Of a stretch of 64,000 nt of DNA, positions 32,884-40,183 are shown piece by piece (within the stretch, counting starts at the first letter, position 1; the number at the start of each line of letters is the position of its first letter). The notes under the pieces were generated by a model. That model saw nothing but the letters and a program-made list of their open reading frames with translations. It ran no database searches and was not told the origin of the DNA. This DNA is from Streptomyces sp. TLI_146. GTDB taxonomy: Bacteria; Actinomycetota; Actinomycetes; Streptomycetales; Streptomycetaceae. A program made the translations under genes and the position numbers. The stretch is taken from positions 4,464,001 through 4,528,000 of the forward strand of contig NZ_PJMX01000001.1 of the NCBI RefSeq assembly GCF_002846415.1. The letters run 5' to 3'.

Positions 32884-33345
32884 CTACGACTCGCCGCTCG
32901 GAGCATCGGTGGAGGCGTTGCCCGACGCGTTCTTGGCGCACTTCTCGCACTGGCCGAAGATCGCGAAGTGCTTCATGTCCGTCGTGAAGCCGAACGTCGA
33001 GCAGAGCTTGGCGGTGAACTCCGCCGCCACCTCCACGTCCGCCTCGATCACCGACGTACAGTCCCGGCAGACCAGATGGATGTGGTGATGGCGGTCCGCC
33101 AGGTGGTACGTCGGGGCGCCGTGGCCCAGATGGGCGTGCGAGACCAGACCCAGCTCCTCCAGGAGCTCCAGGGTCCGGTACACGGTGGAGATGTTCACGC
33201 CGCCCGCCGTCTTCCTCACCTCGGTGAGGATGTCGTCGGGCGTCGCGTGTTCCAGTACGTCGACGGCCTCCAGCACGAGCTGGCGCTGGGGGGTCAGCCG
33301 GTACCCGCGCTTGCGGAGGTCGCTCTGCCAGTCGGTGGTCACCAC
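32884..33345 (-). CDS. nur: Nickel-responsive Fur-family regulator Nur
   Basis: 153 aa. The winged helix is at residues 1-80 (RLTPQRQLVLEAVDVLEHATPDDIL, NISTVYRTLELLEELG). The metal ligands of S. coelicolor Nur fall at identical positions: H70, H72 and H126 (Ni site) and H33, H86, H88 and H90 (M site). The CxxC pairs are C93/C96 and C133/C136. Nur with nickel represses nickel uptake and the iron superoxide dismutase. The start is GTG at 33345, with TACACT ending 6 nt upstream, so it is probably leaderless. It lies upstream of ygfZ as at SCO4180. Confidence 0.95.
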   Translation of the reverse strand: MVTTDWQSDLRKRGYRLTPQRQLVLEAVDVLEHATPDDILTEVRKTAGGVNISTVYRTLELLEELGLVSHAHLGHGAPTYHLADRHHHIHLVCRDCTSVIEADVEVAAEFTAKLCSTFGFTTDMKHFAIFGQCEKCAKNASGNASTDAPSGES

Positions 33346-33426
33346 ACGCCCAGTGTAGGAGCCACCCCGGGATTACCGGCTCCGCGAACGGATCTCTCCG
33401 AAACGGATCTCCTCCCGGCGGATCTC

Positions 33427-33999
33427 CTACTTGAAGAAGGCGATCCCGTCGTCCGGCAGGTCACCCAGGCCCCGGGCCATCGCCGCGACCTCCTCGGGCG
33501 TGACGACCTTCTTGAGGTGGGCGGACATGTACGGCCGGAGCTCGACCTCGGGGGTGGCCTTCTCGCCGACCCACATCAGGTCGCTCTTCACGTATCCGTA
33601 AAGACGCTTGCCGCCGGTGTACGGACCGGAGGCGGCGGTGCGCGCCACGGCGTCCGTCACCAGGTCGATCTGCGGCTTCTGGTCGGCGAGCTCGCCGTAC
33701 CAGATCTCGACGACGCCCTGGTCACGGACCATGACGACCTCGACCTTACGGTCCTTGTCGATGCGCCAGAAGCCGGACTCGCTCTCCAGCGGCTTCACCT
33801 TGTTGCCCTCGGCGTCGAGGATCCAGGAGTGCGACACGTACTCCAGGAAGTCCCGGCCGTCGTGGCTGAAGGTGACGGACTGGCCGAAATTGGCCTTCTC
33901 GGCGCCCGGGAAGTCGGTGACACCCGCGCCCTCCCACGTGCCGAGGAGGAAGGCGAGGGGGACGAGGTCCGGGTTCAGGTCGGACGGGATCTCGATCAT
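33427..33999 (-). CDS. Nitrobindin-like heme-binding beta-barrel (FABP-like)
   Basis: 190 aa. The family signature near the N-terminus, LAFLLGTWEGAGVTDFPG (GxWxGxG), is present. GGKRLYGYVKSDLMW lies in the middle, and the C-terminal strand LRPYMSAHLKKV carries the probable heme-ligating His, as in M. tuberculosis Rv2717c. Ferric nitrobindins isomerise peroxynitrite and bind NO. The ATG at 33999 has no strong ribosome site, and the nearest candidate is GAAG. It is downstream of a 33-aa membrane peptide gene on the same strand. Confidence 0.9.
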   Translation of the reverse strand: MIEIPSDLNPDLVPLAFLLGTWEGAGVTDFPGAEKANFGQSVTFSHDGRDFLEYVSHSWILDAEGNKVKPLESESGFWRIDKDRKVEVVMVRDQGVVEIWYGELADQKPQIDLVTDAVARTAASGPYTGGKRLYGYVKSDLMWVGEKATPEVELRPYMSAHLKKVVTPEEVAAMARGLGDLPDDGIAFFK

Positions 34000-34044
34000 G
34001 AGGCTTCGATCAGTCTTTCGTTACGTCTGCGGCTGGGGCGCGGT

Positions 34045-34146
34045 TCAGCGCTGGCCCTGGTACAGCTTCTTCACGGCCAGACCGGCGAAGGCGAGGACAC
34101 CGACGCAGACCAGGACCAGCAGGGTTTCGAAGAAAGCCTCAAGCAC
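34045..34146 (-). CDS. 33-aa single-span membrane peptide
   Basis: GTG start at 34146 with GAGGAGC upstream, TGA stop at 34045. The product has an acidic N-terminus (LEAFFE), one hydrophobic helix (TLLVLVCVGVLAFAGLAV, residues 8-25) and a basic C-terminus KKLYQGQR, so the C-terminus should face the cytoplasm. The regular charge pattern, good ribosome site and G/C third positions support a real gene. Function unknown. It lies 45 bp upstream of the nitrobindin gene on the same strand. Confidence 0.72.
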   Translation of the reverse strand: MLEAFFETLLVLVCVGVLAFAGLAVKKLYQGQR

Positions 34147-34271
34147 GGGGTGCTCCTCGGATGAGCGTGTGGGCAGTAAAGGGCCGTACCCCAGCCTAAT
34201 GGGTTGAGCCACGGCCTTCTCTGTGAGGTGCGCCGCCGGGCGGCGCGGCGCACCTCATCGGGCCGCGCCGG

Positions 34272-35147
34272 TCAGCCCAGCAGCTCGTTCTGGAGCATCA
34301 CCGTCTGCTGGAAGGGGACGGCGGGGGCGGAGCCGGAACGGGACTGGACGACCACCGCGAGGACGTCCCCGGCCAGCACGTACGCCTGCCGCAGCTGCTC
34401 CGGGCCGTACGGCTCGACCTCGTTGTACGGGTACCGCGAGGTGCCCTCGACCTGGGCCTCCAGCGGGAAGGACGTGTCCAGCTCGGCGTAGTGCGCGCCG
34501 AGGAGCGCGTGGTACGGCGTGCTGTAGCGGGTGACGTCCTTCGACTGCACCCGCTCGGCCAGTGCGTGGGTGTCGAACTGGAGCAGGAAGATCCTGCTCC
34601 GGGTGCCGTCGGGCATGGTCCAGCCGCGGGCGGCGATGTGGCGCAGCCCGTTGTCGACGAGCGACTGGCCGAAAGCCGCCCGGTCCTCCTTCTCGTACTG
34701 CTCGAGGAACACGGAGGTCGCCAGCCAGCCGTCGTCGCCCTTCAGCGCCGGGTCCACCACCGCCCCCTCGGGGGCGGGCAGCACCAGGGCGCGCAGATCG
34801 GCGTAGTGGTTCTGCCCGGTGTTGGACGCCACCAGCGGCCGGGGCGCGCCCGGCGGCAGCGGCGGCAGCGCGATCTCCGGATACCGCCAGCGCCCGTCCG
34901 ACTCGGTGGCCAGGCCGGGCAGGTCGGTACGGGTGCGGTCCACGACGGCGTACGCGGTGCCGGCGCCGAAGGAGAGGAAGGCGAGGACAGCGGCGCTCCA
35001 GCGCAGTGGGGCGCGGGTGCGGCGGCGGGGCGGGGCCGGGGCTTCCGGCGCGTCCGGCTGGGGGACGGGCCGCTCATCGGCGGTGGGCCGCGGCTCCGGC
35101 TGCTCGTCCGCGGTGGCCCGCGGCTGCTCGGTGGTCGGCTCGGTCAC
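34272..35147 (-). CDS. Membrane-anchored extracytoplasmic protein, third of three tandem genes
   Basis: 291 aa. A long cytoplasmic Pro/Glu/Ala/Thr-rich segment (1-45) precedes one transmembrane helix (RWSAAVLAFLSFGAGTAYAVV, about 49-69) and an external domain. That domain contains DLRALVLPAPEGA, DDGWLATSVFLEQY and GTRSRIFLLQFDTHALAERVQ. The first gene of this set (35914-36669) has the same order of motifs, so they look like diverged duplicates. The start is GTG at 35147, with GTGA overlapping the previous stop. No known family is recognised. Confidence 0.8.
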   Translation of the reverse strand: MTEPTTEQPRATADEQPEPRPTADERPVPQPDAPEAPAPPRRRTRAPLRWSAAVLAFLSFGAGTAYAVVDRTRTDLPGLATESDGRWRYPEIALPPLPPGAPRPLVASNTGQNHYADLRALVLPAPEGAVVDPALKGDDGWLATSVFLEQYEKEDRAAFGQSLVDNGLRHIAARGWTMPDGTRSRIFLLQFDTHALAERVQSKDVTRYSTPYHALLGAHYAELDTSFPLEAQVEGTSRYPYNEVEPYGPEQLRQAYVLAGDVLAVVVQSRSGSAPAVPFQQTVMLQNELLG

Positions 35148-35917
35148 ACCGACTCCCCGGACGCGCCGATCCGGTCCAGCTGCTCGCTCAGCAGCAGGGC
35201 GACGCCCTTGGCGTTCATCGGCTTGGGGCTCTCGGCGACGACGTCCACCAGGACCTCGCCCCGGTAGGCCGAACAGACCATCATGTCGAGCTTCTCGTCC
35301 TTCTCGTCGGGGCCCAGGAAGCACCGGGCGTCCTTGTGGCCCTTGACCTCGGGGCCCTTGCGCATGACGCCCACGGAGTCGAGGAGCGCCACGCGGAACT
35401 CGGAGGTCCGGCGCACGGTCCGGCTGTTCTCCATCCGGGAGAGCGCGATCTGGACCGTGAAGGCGGAAGCGGCGGCGGCGTTCGAGGCGGGCGCGTCGTC
35501 GGTGCTGCTGTAGCTGCGCATCGCCATGCCCTTGATGCGCTCCTTCCCGCCCCCCTTCTCCAGCTTCCGCCGCTCGTCGGCGGGCAGGCCGCGCAGGGAC
35601 TCCTTGCGCAGCGCCACCACCTGATCGCCGGTCAGATCGGCGTCGGCGCCGAAGCCGTCGATGTCGGGGCCCCGGCTGTACCCGTCGGTGCCGTACGGGA
35701 TCAGCATCCGCCCGAGCTCCGAGACGGGATTCCCGGCCTGGGCAGGGGCATCGGCATCGGCGGTCTTGCGGCCGCTCGCCGGAAGGGCCCAGTCCGGCGC
35801 GCCGGGCGCACGGTCGGCCCGGTCCACGACGACGGCGGTGGCCCCGACTCCCCCCGCGACCAGCACGAACAGCGCCCCTCCCACGGCAAGGGCGACACCA
35901 CGCCTTCTCCCGCTCAC
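35144..35917 (-). CDS. Membrane-anchored extracytoplasmic protein, second of three tandem genes
   Basis: 257 aa. A short basic N-terminus (SGRRRG), one transmembrane segment or uncleaved signal (VALAVGGALFVLVAGGVGATAVVV) and an external domain with LGRMLIPYGTDGY, a helical KESLRGLPADERRKLEKGGGKERIKGMAM, and MVCSAYRGEVLVDVVAESPKPMN near the C-terminus. The overall plan (anchor, external domain, terminal strand of the AYxxGxVLxVVV type) parallels its two neighbours, but identity is low. The start is GTG at 35917, and GTGA overlaps the upstream stop. Function unknown. Confidence 0.8.
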   Translation of the reverse strand: MSGRRRGVALAVGGALFVLVAGGVGATAVVVDRADRAPGAPDWALPASGRKTADADAPAQAGNPVSELGRMLIPYGTDGYSRGPDIDGFGADADLTGDQVVALRKESLRGLPADERRKLEKGGGKERIKGMAMRSYSSTDDAPASNAAAASAFTVQIALSRMENSRTVRRTSEFRVALLDSVGVMRKGPEVKGHKDARCFLGPDEKDEKLDMMVCSAYRGEVLVDVVAESPKPMNAKGVALLLSEQLDRIGASGESV

Positions 35918-36669
35918 ATCCGCTCCCACTGCCGCTGTGCCAGGTCCAGTGCCGTGCGCGCCGCGATCGGCTCGTCGCTGTCGAGCCACAGCTCCATGGA
36001 GACGTTCCCGCGCCGCGCGAAGGCCTCCGCCCGGTGCCGTCCGCCGGAGTCGAGGCCGCCGCCGGTGTAGACGCGCCCGTTGCCCGAACCGCTGATCGCC
36101 GTGGTGTGGCCGCTCTCCTCGGCCGCCCACCGCTCGGCGCCATCCAGGGCCTCCTGCGACGCGACCACGCGCTCGTCCCGGAACTGGACGAGCCGGATCG
36201 TCACGACGAGGCTCCCCTCCCGCCACTCCGCCACGGCCGCGCGCCGGAACTCCTCGCTCAGCAGGGTCCTGAACTCCGCGTCCGGTCTGGTGAAGTACTC
36301 CGCGTAGTCGGACATGGGCAGCCAGCCGTCGCTGCCCGCCGGTCGCTCGACGTCCGACGCCCCGGCGGGCCTCTTCAGCAGCATGTTCCGCAGATCGCCG
36401 TCGGTCGCGGCCTTGCGGTCCCGGGCGGCGGAGAGCGGCGCGGGCGCCTTGCCCTTCGCCTGTGCGAGTACGGGCTGCGAGAGCGGCGGCAACGGGGTCG
36501 GCGCCCGGCCCGCCTGAACGGTGTAACCGGCGCACAGCCCGGCCACCACGCCGAGCACGGCGCCCCCCGCGATCAGCAGCGGCGTCCGCCCGCGCCGCCG
36601 CACCGCCGCCGCCGTCGCATCCGATGCGTCCGTCGTATCCGACGTGTCCGATGTGTATGCCGTATCCAA
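35914..36669 (-). CDS. Membrane-anchored extracytoplasmic protein, first of three tandem genes
   Basis: 251 aa. The cytoplasmic N-terminus is a low-complexity Thr/Ser/Asp repeat (YTSDTSDTTDASDAT), followed by RRRGR, one transmembrane helix (TPLLIAGGAVLGVVAGLCAGY) and an external domain with DLRNMLLKRPAGA, SDGWLPMSDYAEYF and SLVVTIRLVQFRDERVVAS. The start is taken as TTG at 36669, 6 nt after GGGGGGA; a GTG at 36708 is possible. It heads a three-gene operon with two 4-bp stop/start overlaps. Function unknown. Confidence 0.78.
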   Translation of the reverse strand: MDTAYTSDTSDTTDASDATAAAVRRRGRTPLLIAGGAVLGVVAGLCAGYTVQAGRAPTPLPPLSQPVLAQAKGKAPAPLSAARDRKAATDGDLRNMLLKRPAGASDVERPAGSDGWLPMSDYAEYFTRPDAEFRTLLSEEFRRAAVAEWREGSLVVTIRLVQFRDERVVASQEALDGAERWAAEESGHTTAISGSGNGRVYTGGGLDSGGRHRAEAFARRGNVSMELWLDSDEPIAARTALDLAQRQWERM

Positions 36670-36773
36670 AAGGGTCCCCCCACGAGACCTCCGTACGGGC
36701 CCGATCACCCGTGCACAGAACTGACTCGCCGTCCTCGGGAGGGGTTGTGCGGGTGCGCATTACAGTTCGGGAT

Positions 36774-37139
36774 ATGGCCAAAAAGCTCGTACTCAAGGTG
36801 ACCGCCGGGGCCGACGCCCCCGAGCGGTGTTCGCAGGCGTTCACCGTGGCGGCGGTCGCCGTCGCCAGCGGGATCGAGGTCTCGCTCTGGCTGACCGGCG
36901 AGTCGTCGTGGTTCGCGCTGCCGGGCCGGGCCGCCGAGTTCGAGCTCCCGCACGCGGCTCCGCTGCCGGACCTGATCGGCGGGATCCTGGCGGGCGGCGG
37001 CACGATCACGGTGTGCACGCAGTGCGCGGCCCGCCGCGACATCACCGAGAAGGACCTGATCGAGGGCGCGCGGATCGCGGGGGCGCAGGTGTTCGTCCAG
37101 GAGGCGATGGCGGAGGAGACGCAGGCGCTGGTGTACTAG
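36774..37139 (+). CDS. DsrE/DsrF-like family protein
   Basis: 121 aa. The alpha/beta DsrE fold is visible: MAKKLVLKVTAGADAPERCSQAFTVAAVAVASGIEVSLWLTGESSWFAL, then ILAGGGTITVCTQCAARRDI and GARIAGAQVFVQEAM. The Cys pair CTQC is conserved in this subgroup and may take part in sulfur handling or redox chemistry. The ATG at 36774 has TACAGT ending 7 nt upstream with no ribosome site, so it is probably leaderless. It is divergent from the three-gene membrane operon and 0.7 kb from the sulfurtransferase locus. Confidence 0.9.
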   Translation: MAKKLVLKVTAGADAPERCSQAFTVAAVAVASGIEVSLWLTGESSWFALPGRAAEFELPHAAPLPDLIGGILAGGGTITVCTQCAARRDITEKDLIEGARIAGAQVFVQEAMAEETQALVY

Positions 37140-37161
37140 CGCCGGTCCGGCGGGGCGGCGC

Positions 37162-37419
37162 TCAGTACTTCTTCTTGCCGTCGAGCTCGTCCCACCACTC
37201 GTCCGACTTCGGGTCCCCGGACGGGTCGTCCCACCAGCGGTCGTCCGGGCCCCGCCGGTTCGCCACCATCGCCGCGACCGGCGGGATCACCATCGCGACC
37301 ACGCACATGGCGACCGCGGCCGGGACCGACCACAGCCGCACGAATCCCCAGGCGGACACGAACAGGACCAGGCATCCGCCCATCAGCCAGAAGTACTCGC
37401 GCCGGCGCCGAGCCAACAT
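37162..37419 (-). CDS. DUF3099 small membrane protein
   Basis: 85 aa. A basic N-terminus (MLARRRREYF), two hydrophobic helices (WLMGGCLVLFVSAWGFVRLW, VPAAVAMCVVAMVIPPVAAMVAN) and a Trp/Asp-rich cytoplasmic tail (DDRWWDDPSGDPKSDEWWDELDG). It matches the actinobacterial family DUF3099. The ATG at 37419 has TACGCT ending 6 nt upstream, a leaderless configuration. Function unknown. Confidence 0.88.
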   Translation of the reverse strand: MLARRRREYFWLMGGCLVLFVSAWGFVRLWSVPAAVAMCVVAMVIPPVAAMVANRRGPDDRWWDDPSGDPKSDEWWDELDGKKKY

Positions 37420-37540
37420 AAGTCCAGCGTACGACCGTATCCGCCGCCCGAGAACGGCACGGAGGGCCGCACCCGGTCCAGGTAAGCGTCCAACCCCCTG
37501 GGGTGCGGCCCTCCGGCCAGTACTTCGGTGCGCGCGCGCC

Positions 37541-37828
37541 TCAGACGGCGATCGCGACCTCCGCCAGGCCGCCCGTCTGGGCGACCACCGTGCGGTCCGC
37601 CGTGCCGCCCGGGACCAGCGCCCGGACGGTCCACGTGCCCTCGGCCGCGTAGAAGCGGAACTGGCCGGTCGCCGAGGTCGGGACCTCGGCGGTGAACTCA
37701 CCGGTCGAGTCCAGCAGACGGACGTAGCCGACCACCGGCTCGCCGTCCTTCGTCACCTGGCCCTGGATCGTGGTCTCACCGGGCTTGATCGTCGAGGCGT
37801 CGGGGCCGCCTGCCTTCGCTCCACACAT
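37541..37828 (-). CDS. DUF1416 protein, SseC-like
   Basis: 95 aa. The conserved start MCGAKAGGPD and a single beta-sandwich domain (TTIQGQVTKDGEPVVGYVRLLDSTGEFTAEVPTSATGQFRFYAAEGTW) identify family DUF1416. M. tuberculosis keeps the same pair as CysA2/SseC2 and CysA3/SseC1. It lies 40 bp after the sulfurtransferase and is almost certainly co-transcribed. A sulfur-related role is inferred from this linkage only. Confidence 0.9.
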   Translation of the reverse strand: MCGAKAGGPDASTIKPGETTIQGQVTKDGEPVVGYVRLLDSTGEFTAEVPTSATGQFRFYAAEGTWTVRALVPGGTADRTVVAQTGGLAEVAIAV

Positions 37829-37868
37829 GGTTCTTCCTAACGGTTTACGGTCTGGGGGCTGTGCGGGG

Positions 37869-38714
37869 TTACTTGTTGGCGCCGAGCTCGATCGGCACGC
37901 CGACGAGGGAGCCGTACTCGGTCCACGAGCCGTCGTAGTTCTTGACGTTCTCGACGCCGAGCAGCTCGTGCAGCACGAACCACGTCAGGGCCGAGCGCTC
38001 GCCGATGCGGCAGTACGCGATGGTGTCCTTGGCCAGATCGACCTGCTCCGCCGCGTACAGCTCCTTCAGGGCGTCGTCCGACTTGAAGGTGCCGTCGTCG
38101 TTGGCGTTCTTCGACCACGGGATGTTGCGCGCGGACGGGACGTGGCCCGGGCGCTGCGACTGCTCCTGCGGGAGGTGGGCCGGGGCGAGCAGCTTGCCGC
38201 TGAACTCGTCGGGGGAGCGCACGTCGACCAGGTTCTGGGCGCCGATGGCCGCCACCACGTCGTCGCGGAAGGCGCGGATCGCGGTGTTCTGCGGCTTGGC
38301 CTTGTACTCCGTGGCCGGGCGGGCGGGCACCTGCGAGCCGTCGACCAGGTCGCGCGAGTCCAGCTCCCACTTCTTGCGACCGCCGTCGAGCAGCTTGACG
38401 CTGTCGTGGCCGTACAGCTTGAAGTACCAGTAGGCGTACGAGGCGAACCAGTTGTTGTTGCCGCCGTACAGGACGACGGTGGTGTCGTTCGCGATGCCCT
38501 TCGCCGACAGGAGCTTCTCGAAGCCCTCCTGGTCGATGAAGTCACGGCGGACCGGGTCCTGGAGGTCCTTGGTCCAGTCGATCCGGATCGCGTTCTTGAT
38601 GTGGTTCTTCTCGTACGCCGAGGTGTCCTCGTCGACCTCGACGATGGCGACCTTCGGGTCGTCGATGTGGGCCTCGACCCAGTCGGCGTCTACCAGGACG
38701 TCGCTGCGGCTCAT
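37869..38714 (-). CDS. cysA: Thiosulfate sulfurtransferase (rhodanese), CysA/SseA type
   Basis: 281 aa, two rhodanese domains. The N-terminal domain (LVDADWVEAHIDDPKVAIVEVDEDTSAYEKNHIKNAIRIDW) is inactive. The C-terminal domain has the catalytic Cys235 in the loop AYCRIGERS. It transfers sulfur from thiosulfate to a thiophilic acceptor. The ATG at 38714 has the strong ribosome site GGAGGAG. A 35-codon Cys-containing leader peptide lies upstream in the same direction, so expression is probably tuned by cysteine supply. Confidence 0.94.
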   Translation of the reverse strand: MSRSDVLVDADWVEAHIDDPKVAIVEVDEDTSAYEKNHIKNAIRIDWTKDLQDPVRRDFIDQEGFEKLLSAKGIANDTTVVLYGGNNNWFASYAYWYFKLYGHDSVKLLDGGRKKWELDSRDLVDGSQVPARPATEYKAKPQNTAIRAFRDDVVAAIGAQNLVDVRSPDEFSGKLLAPAHLPQEQSQRPGHVPSARNIPWSKNANDDGTFKSDDALKELYAAEQVDLAKDTIAYCRIGERSALTWFVLHELLGVENVKNYDGSWTEYGSLVGVPIELGANK

Positions 38715-38879
38715 GCGGTTCTCCTCCGGGGCAGGTGCGGCGGGTGGTGCGGGGTGCGGGTGCGCTCGCCGCGCGAGCGGGCACGGCGCTGCTTCGGCAC
38801 GGGGGTGGCCCTGAACACGGTCAAAGGGCCCGGGGAACACGGGAGTTGCCGTCTCTTCGCAGAGAGGGGCGGGTCCCGC
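38715..38879 (-). promoter_or_regulatory. Probable attenuator region between leader peptide and sulfurtransferase
   Basis: 165 bp between the leader-peptide stop and the sulfurtransferase start. It contains a GC hairpin at 38760-38784 (GTGCGCTCGC / GCGAGC..GCAC with a 3-nt loop and a 2-nt bulge). This arrangement of leader ORF, hairpin and structural gene fits ribosome-mediated attenuation, but no T-run follows the hairpin. Confidence 0.45.
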
Positions 38880-38987
38880 TCAGACGTGGCGACAGAGCAT
38901 GGCGGCGACGCGGCACAGGTCGACTGCCCGCCGCTTCGTGAGATCCGCCTGTCCCCGCGGCCGGAGGACGCTCGAATAGCTCTGCAT
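38880..38987 (-). CDS. Cys-containing leader peptide of the sulfurtransferase operon
   Basis: 35 codons: ATG at 38987, TGA at 38880. The C-terminal part reads RRAVDLCRVAAMLCRHV. The pattern VDLCRVAAMLCR is that of the actinobacterial leader peptides found before sulfur-assimilation genes, with two Cys codons close to the stop. Ribosome stalling at the Cys codons under cysteine shortage would change folding of the downstream leader and raise sulfurtransferase expression. The peptide itself probably has no function. Its start is preceded only by a weak ribosome site. Confidence 0.82.
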   Translation of the reverse strand: MQSYSSVLRPRGQADLTKRRAVDLCRVAAMLCRHV

Positions 38988-39379
38988 GCGTCCGATCGTA
39001 GGGACGGACGGGCTGCCATGTCACCGGTGTGTCGCATTTTGAGACACGATCATCCGGATGGTGGGACGAGGAGGGGTCCGGGGCGCGTTTCGTCGGTGCC
39101 GGGGACGCCTCTGCCCGGGGGCTATCTGCCCAGCGGACACTGTCGTCTCAGCATCCGGTTACCGGCCGGTCCCGGGGTTCTCCGCCTGCGGGCCGGTGGG
39201 GGCTGGTCGCGCCCGGTGTTCGTCTGCGGGCCGGTGGCCGGTTGCTCGCGCAGTTCCCCGCGCCCCTGGGTAGTCCGCCGCAGCCGGAGTACTCAGCTCA
39301 GCCCCCGGTCTTTAGGGGCGCGGGGAACCGCGCGCTCAGCCCCCACCGGCCCGCAGGCGAAAACGGCGCACCCAGCGAA
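38988..39379. repeat. Intergenic region with a dispersed-repeat inverted pair
   Basis: About 390 bp without a convincing gene. The first 100 bp should hold the promoter of the leader peptide-sulfurtransferase operon. Positions 39246-39267 (minus orientation) and 39315-39340 (plus orientation) are copies of the GGGGCGCGGGGAACTGCGCG family, forming a large inverted repeat around an 47-bp centre. A partial third copy lies at 39201-39240. Plus-strand ORFs through this region (for example 39029-39424) are repeat translation. Confidence 0.75.
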
Positions 39380-40129
39380 TCAACCCGCGAGGGAGACGTT
39401 CGACCCGGTCCCAGAGAACCGTAGCCCGTCCGACACAGCCGTCACCTTGTCGAGCTTGATCCCCCGAGGAAGCCCCTCGATCTTCAGGTCGTAGTCGACG
39501 GCCTTACGGAGCTTCTCGTCGAACCCCGGCACCGGCAGCTTCGGCAGCTCCGAGGAGCGCACCTTGACGGTCGCGCCGCCGTCCGTCGTCACCGTGCTGT
39601 ACGCACTGACCGTGCGCCCCGCGAGCAGCACCTTGAGGCTCGCGGGGACCTGGACACCCGCGCCCTCCAGCAGGTCGGTGAGCTGCCCGGTCACCTGGAC
39701 CTGACCCTTGGCGGCCCGCTCGGGCCCGGCGTAGCCGACCTTGGCGCCCTTGGGCGCGGACTTGGTGAGGTCGGCGTAGGAGATACGGGCCGAGCCGTCC
39801 GCCCGTACCGCCGTCGCGGACGAGTAGCTGCTGTCGACCTTCACGTCGTGCAGCTTGGCGCGGACCTCGGTGACGTTGACCGAGTGGCCGTCCGCCGTGG
39901 CGGTGACCCCGCCCAGCTTCACGTCGACCTCGTCGAACTCCTTGCCCATCGCCTGGGTGAGGAAGGGGAAGCCGGAGATCGAGACGTCAGGGGTCTCCCG
40001 CAGGCCCTGACTGGCCTTGATCTTGTCGGCCACCTTGGACTCGACGACGTTCACCGCGATGCGGTCCGCGGCGACGAAGAGGCCGCCGAGAACCACCGCG
40101 ACGATGAGCCATATCCGAAGTGCGCGCAT
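39380..40129 (-). CDS. DUF2993 (LmeA-like) anchored protein
   Basis: 249 aa. One N-terminal transmembrane segment (RIWLIVAVVLGGLFVAADRIAVNVVE) and a DUF2993 domain (PDVSISGFPFLTQAMGKEFDEVDVKLGGVTATADGHSVNVTEVRAKLHDVKVD). Mycobacterial LmeA, of the same family, binds phosphoinositides and helps mature lipomannan, so lipid binding at the outer membrane face is likely. The ATG at 40129 is chosen because the membrane anchor begins there. It is probably downstream of the Q-rich membrane protein gene (54 bp gap). Confidence 0.88.
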   Translation of the reverse strand: MRALRIWLIVAVVLGGLFVAADRIAVNVVESKVADKIKASQGLRETPDVSISGFPFLTQAMGKEFDEVDVKLGGVTATADGHSVNVTEVRAKLHDVKVDSSYSSATAVRADGSARISYADLTKSAPKGAKVGYAGPERAAKGQVQVTGQLTDLLEGAGVQVPASLKVLLAGRTVSAYSTVTTDGGATVKVRSSELPKLPVPGFDEKLRKAVDYDLKIEGLPRGIKLDKVTAVSDGLRFSGTGSNVSLAG

Positions 40130-40183
40130 TGCGTACGAGTCCCCCCACACTGGTCGTTGACGCTGCGAGCCTAACCTCCGGAA

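Noticed and set aside
39029..39424. 131-codon plus-strand ORF in the dispersed-repeat region
   Set aside because: It is translation of repeat DNA; similar ORFs appear at every copy of the repeat.
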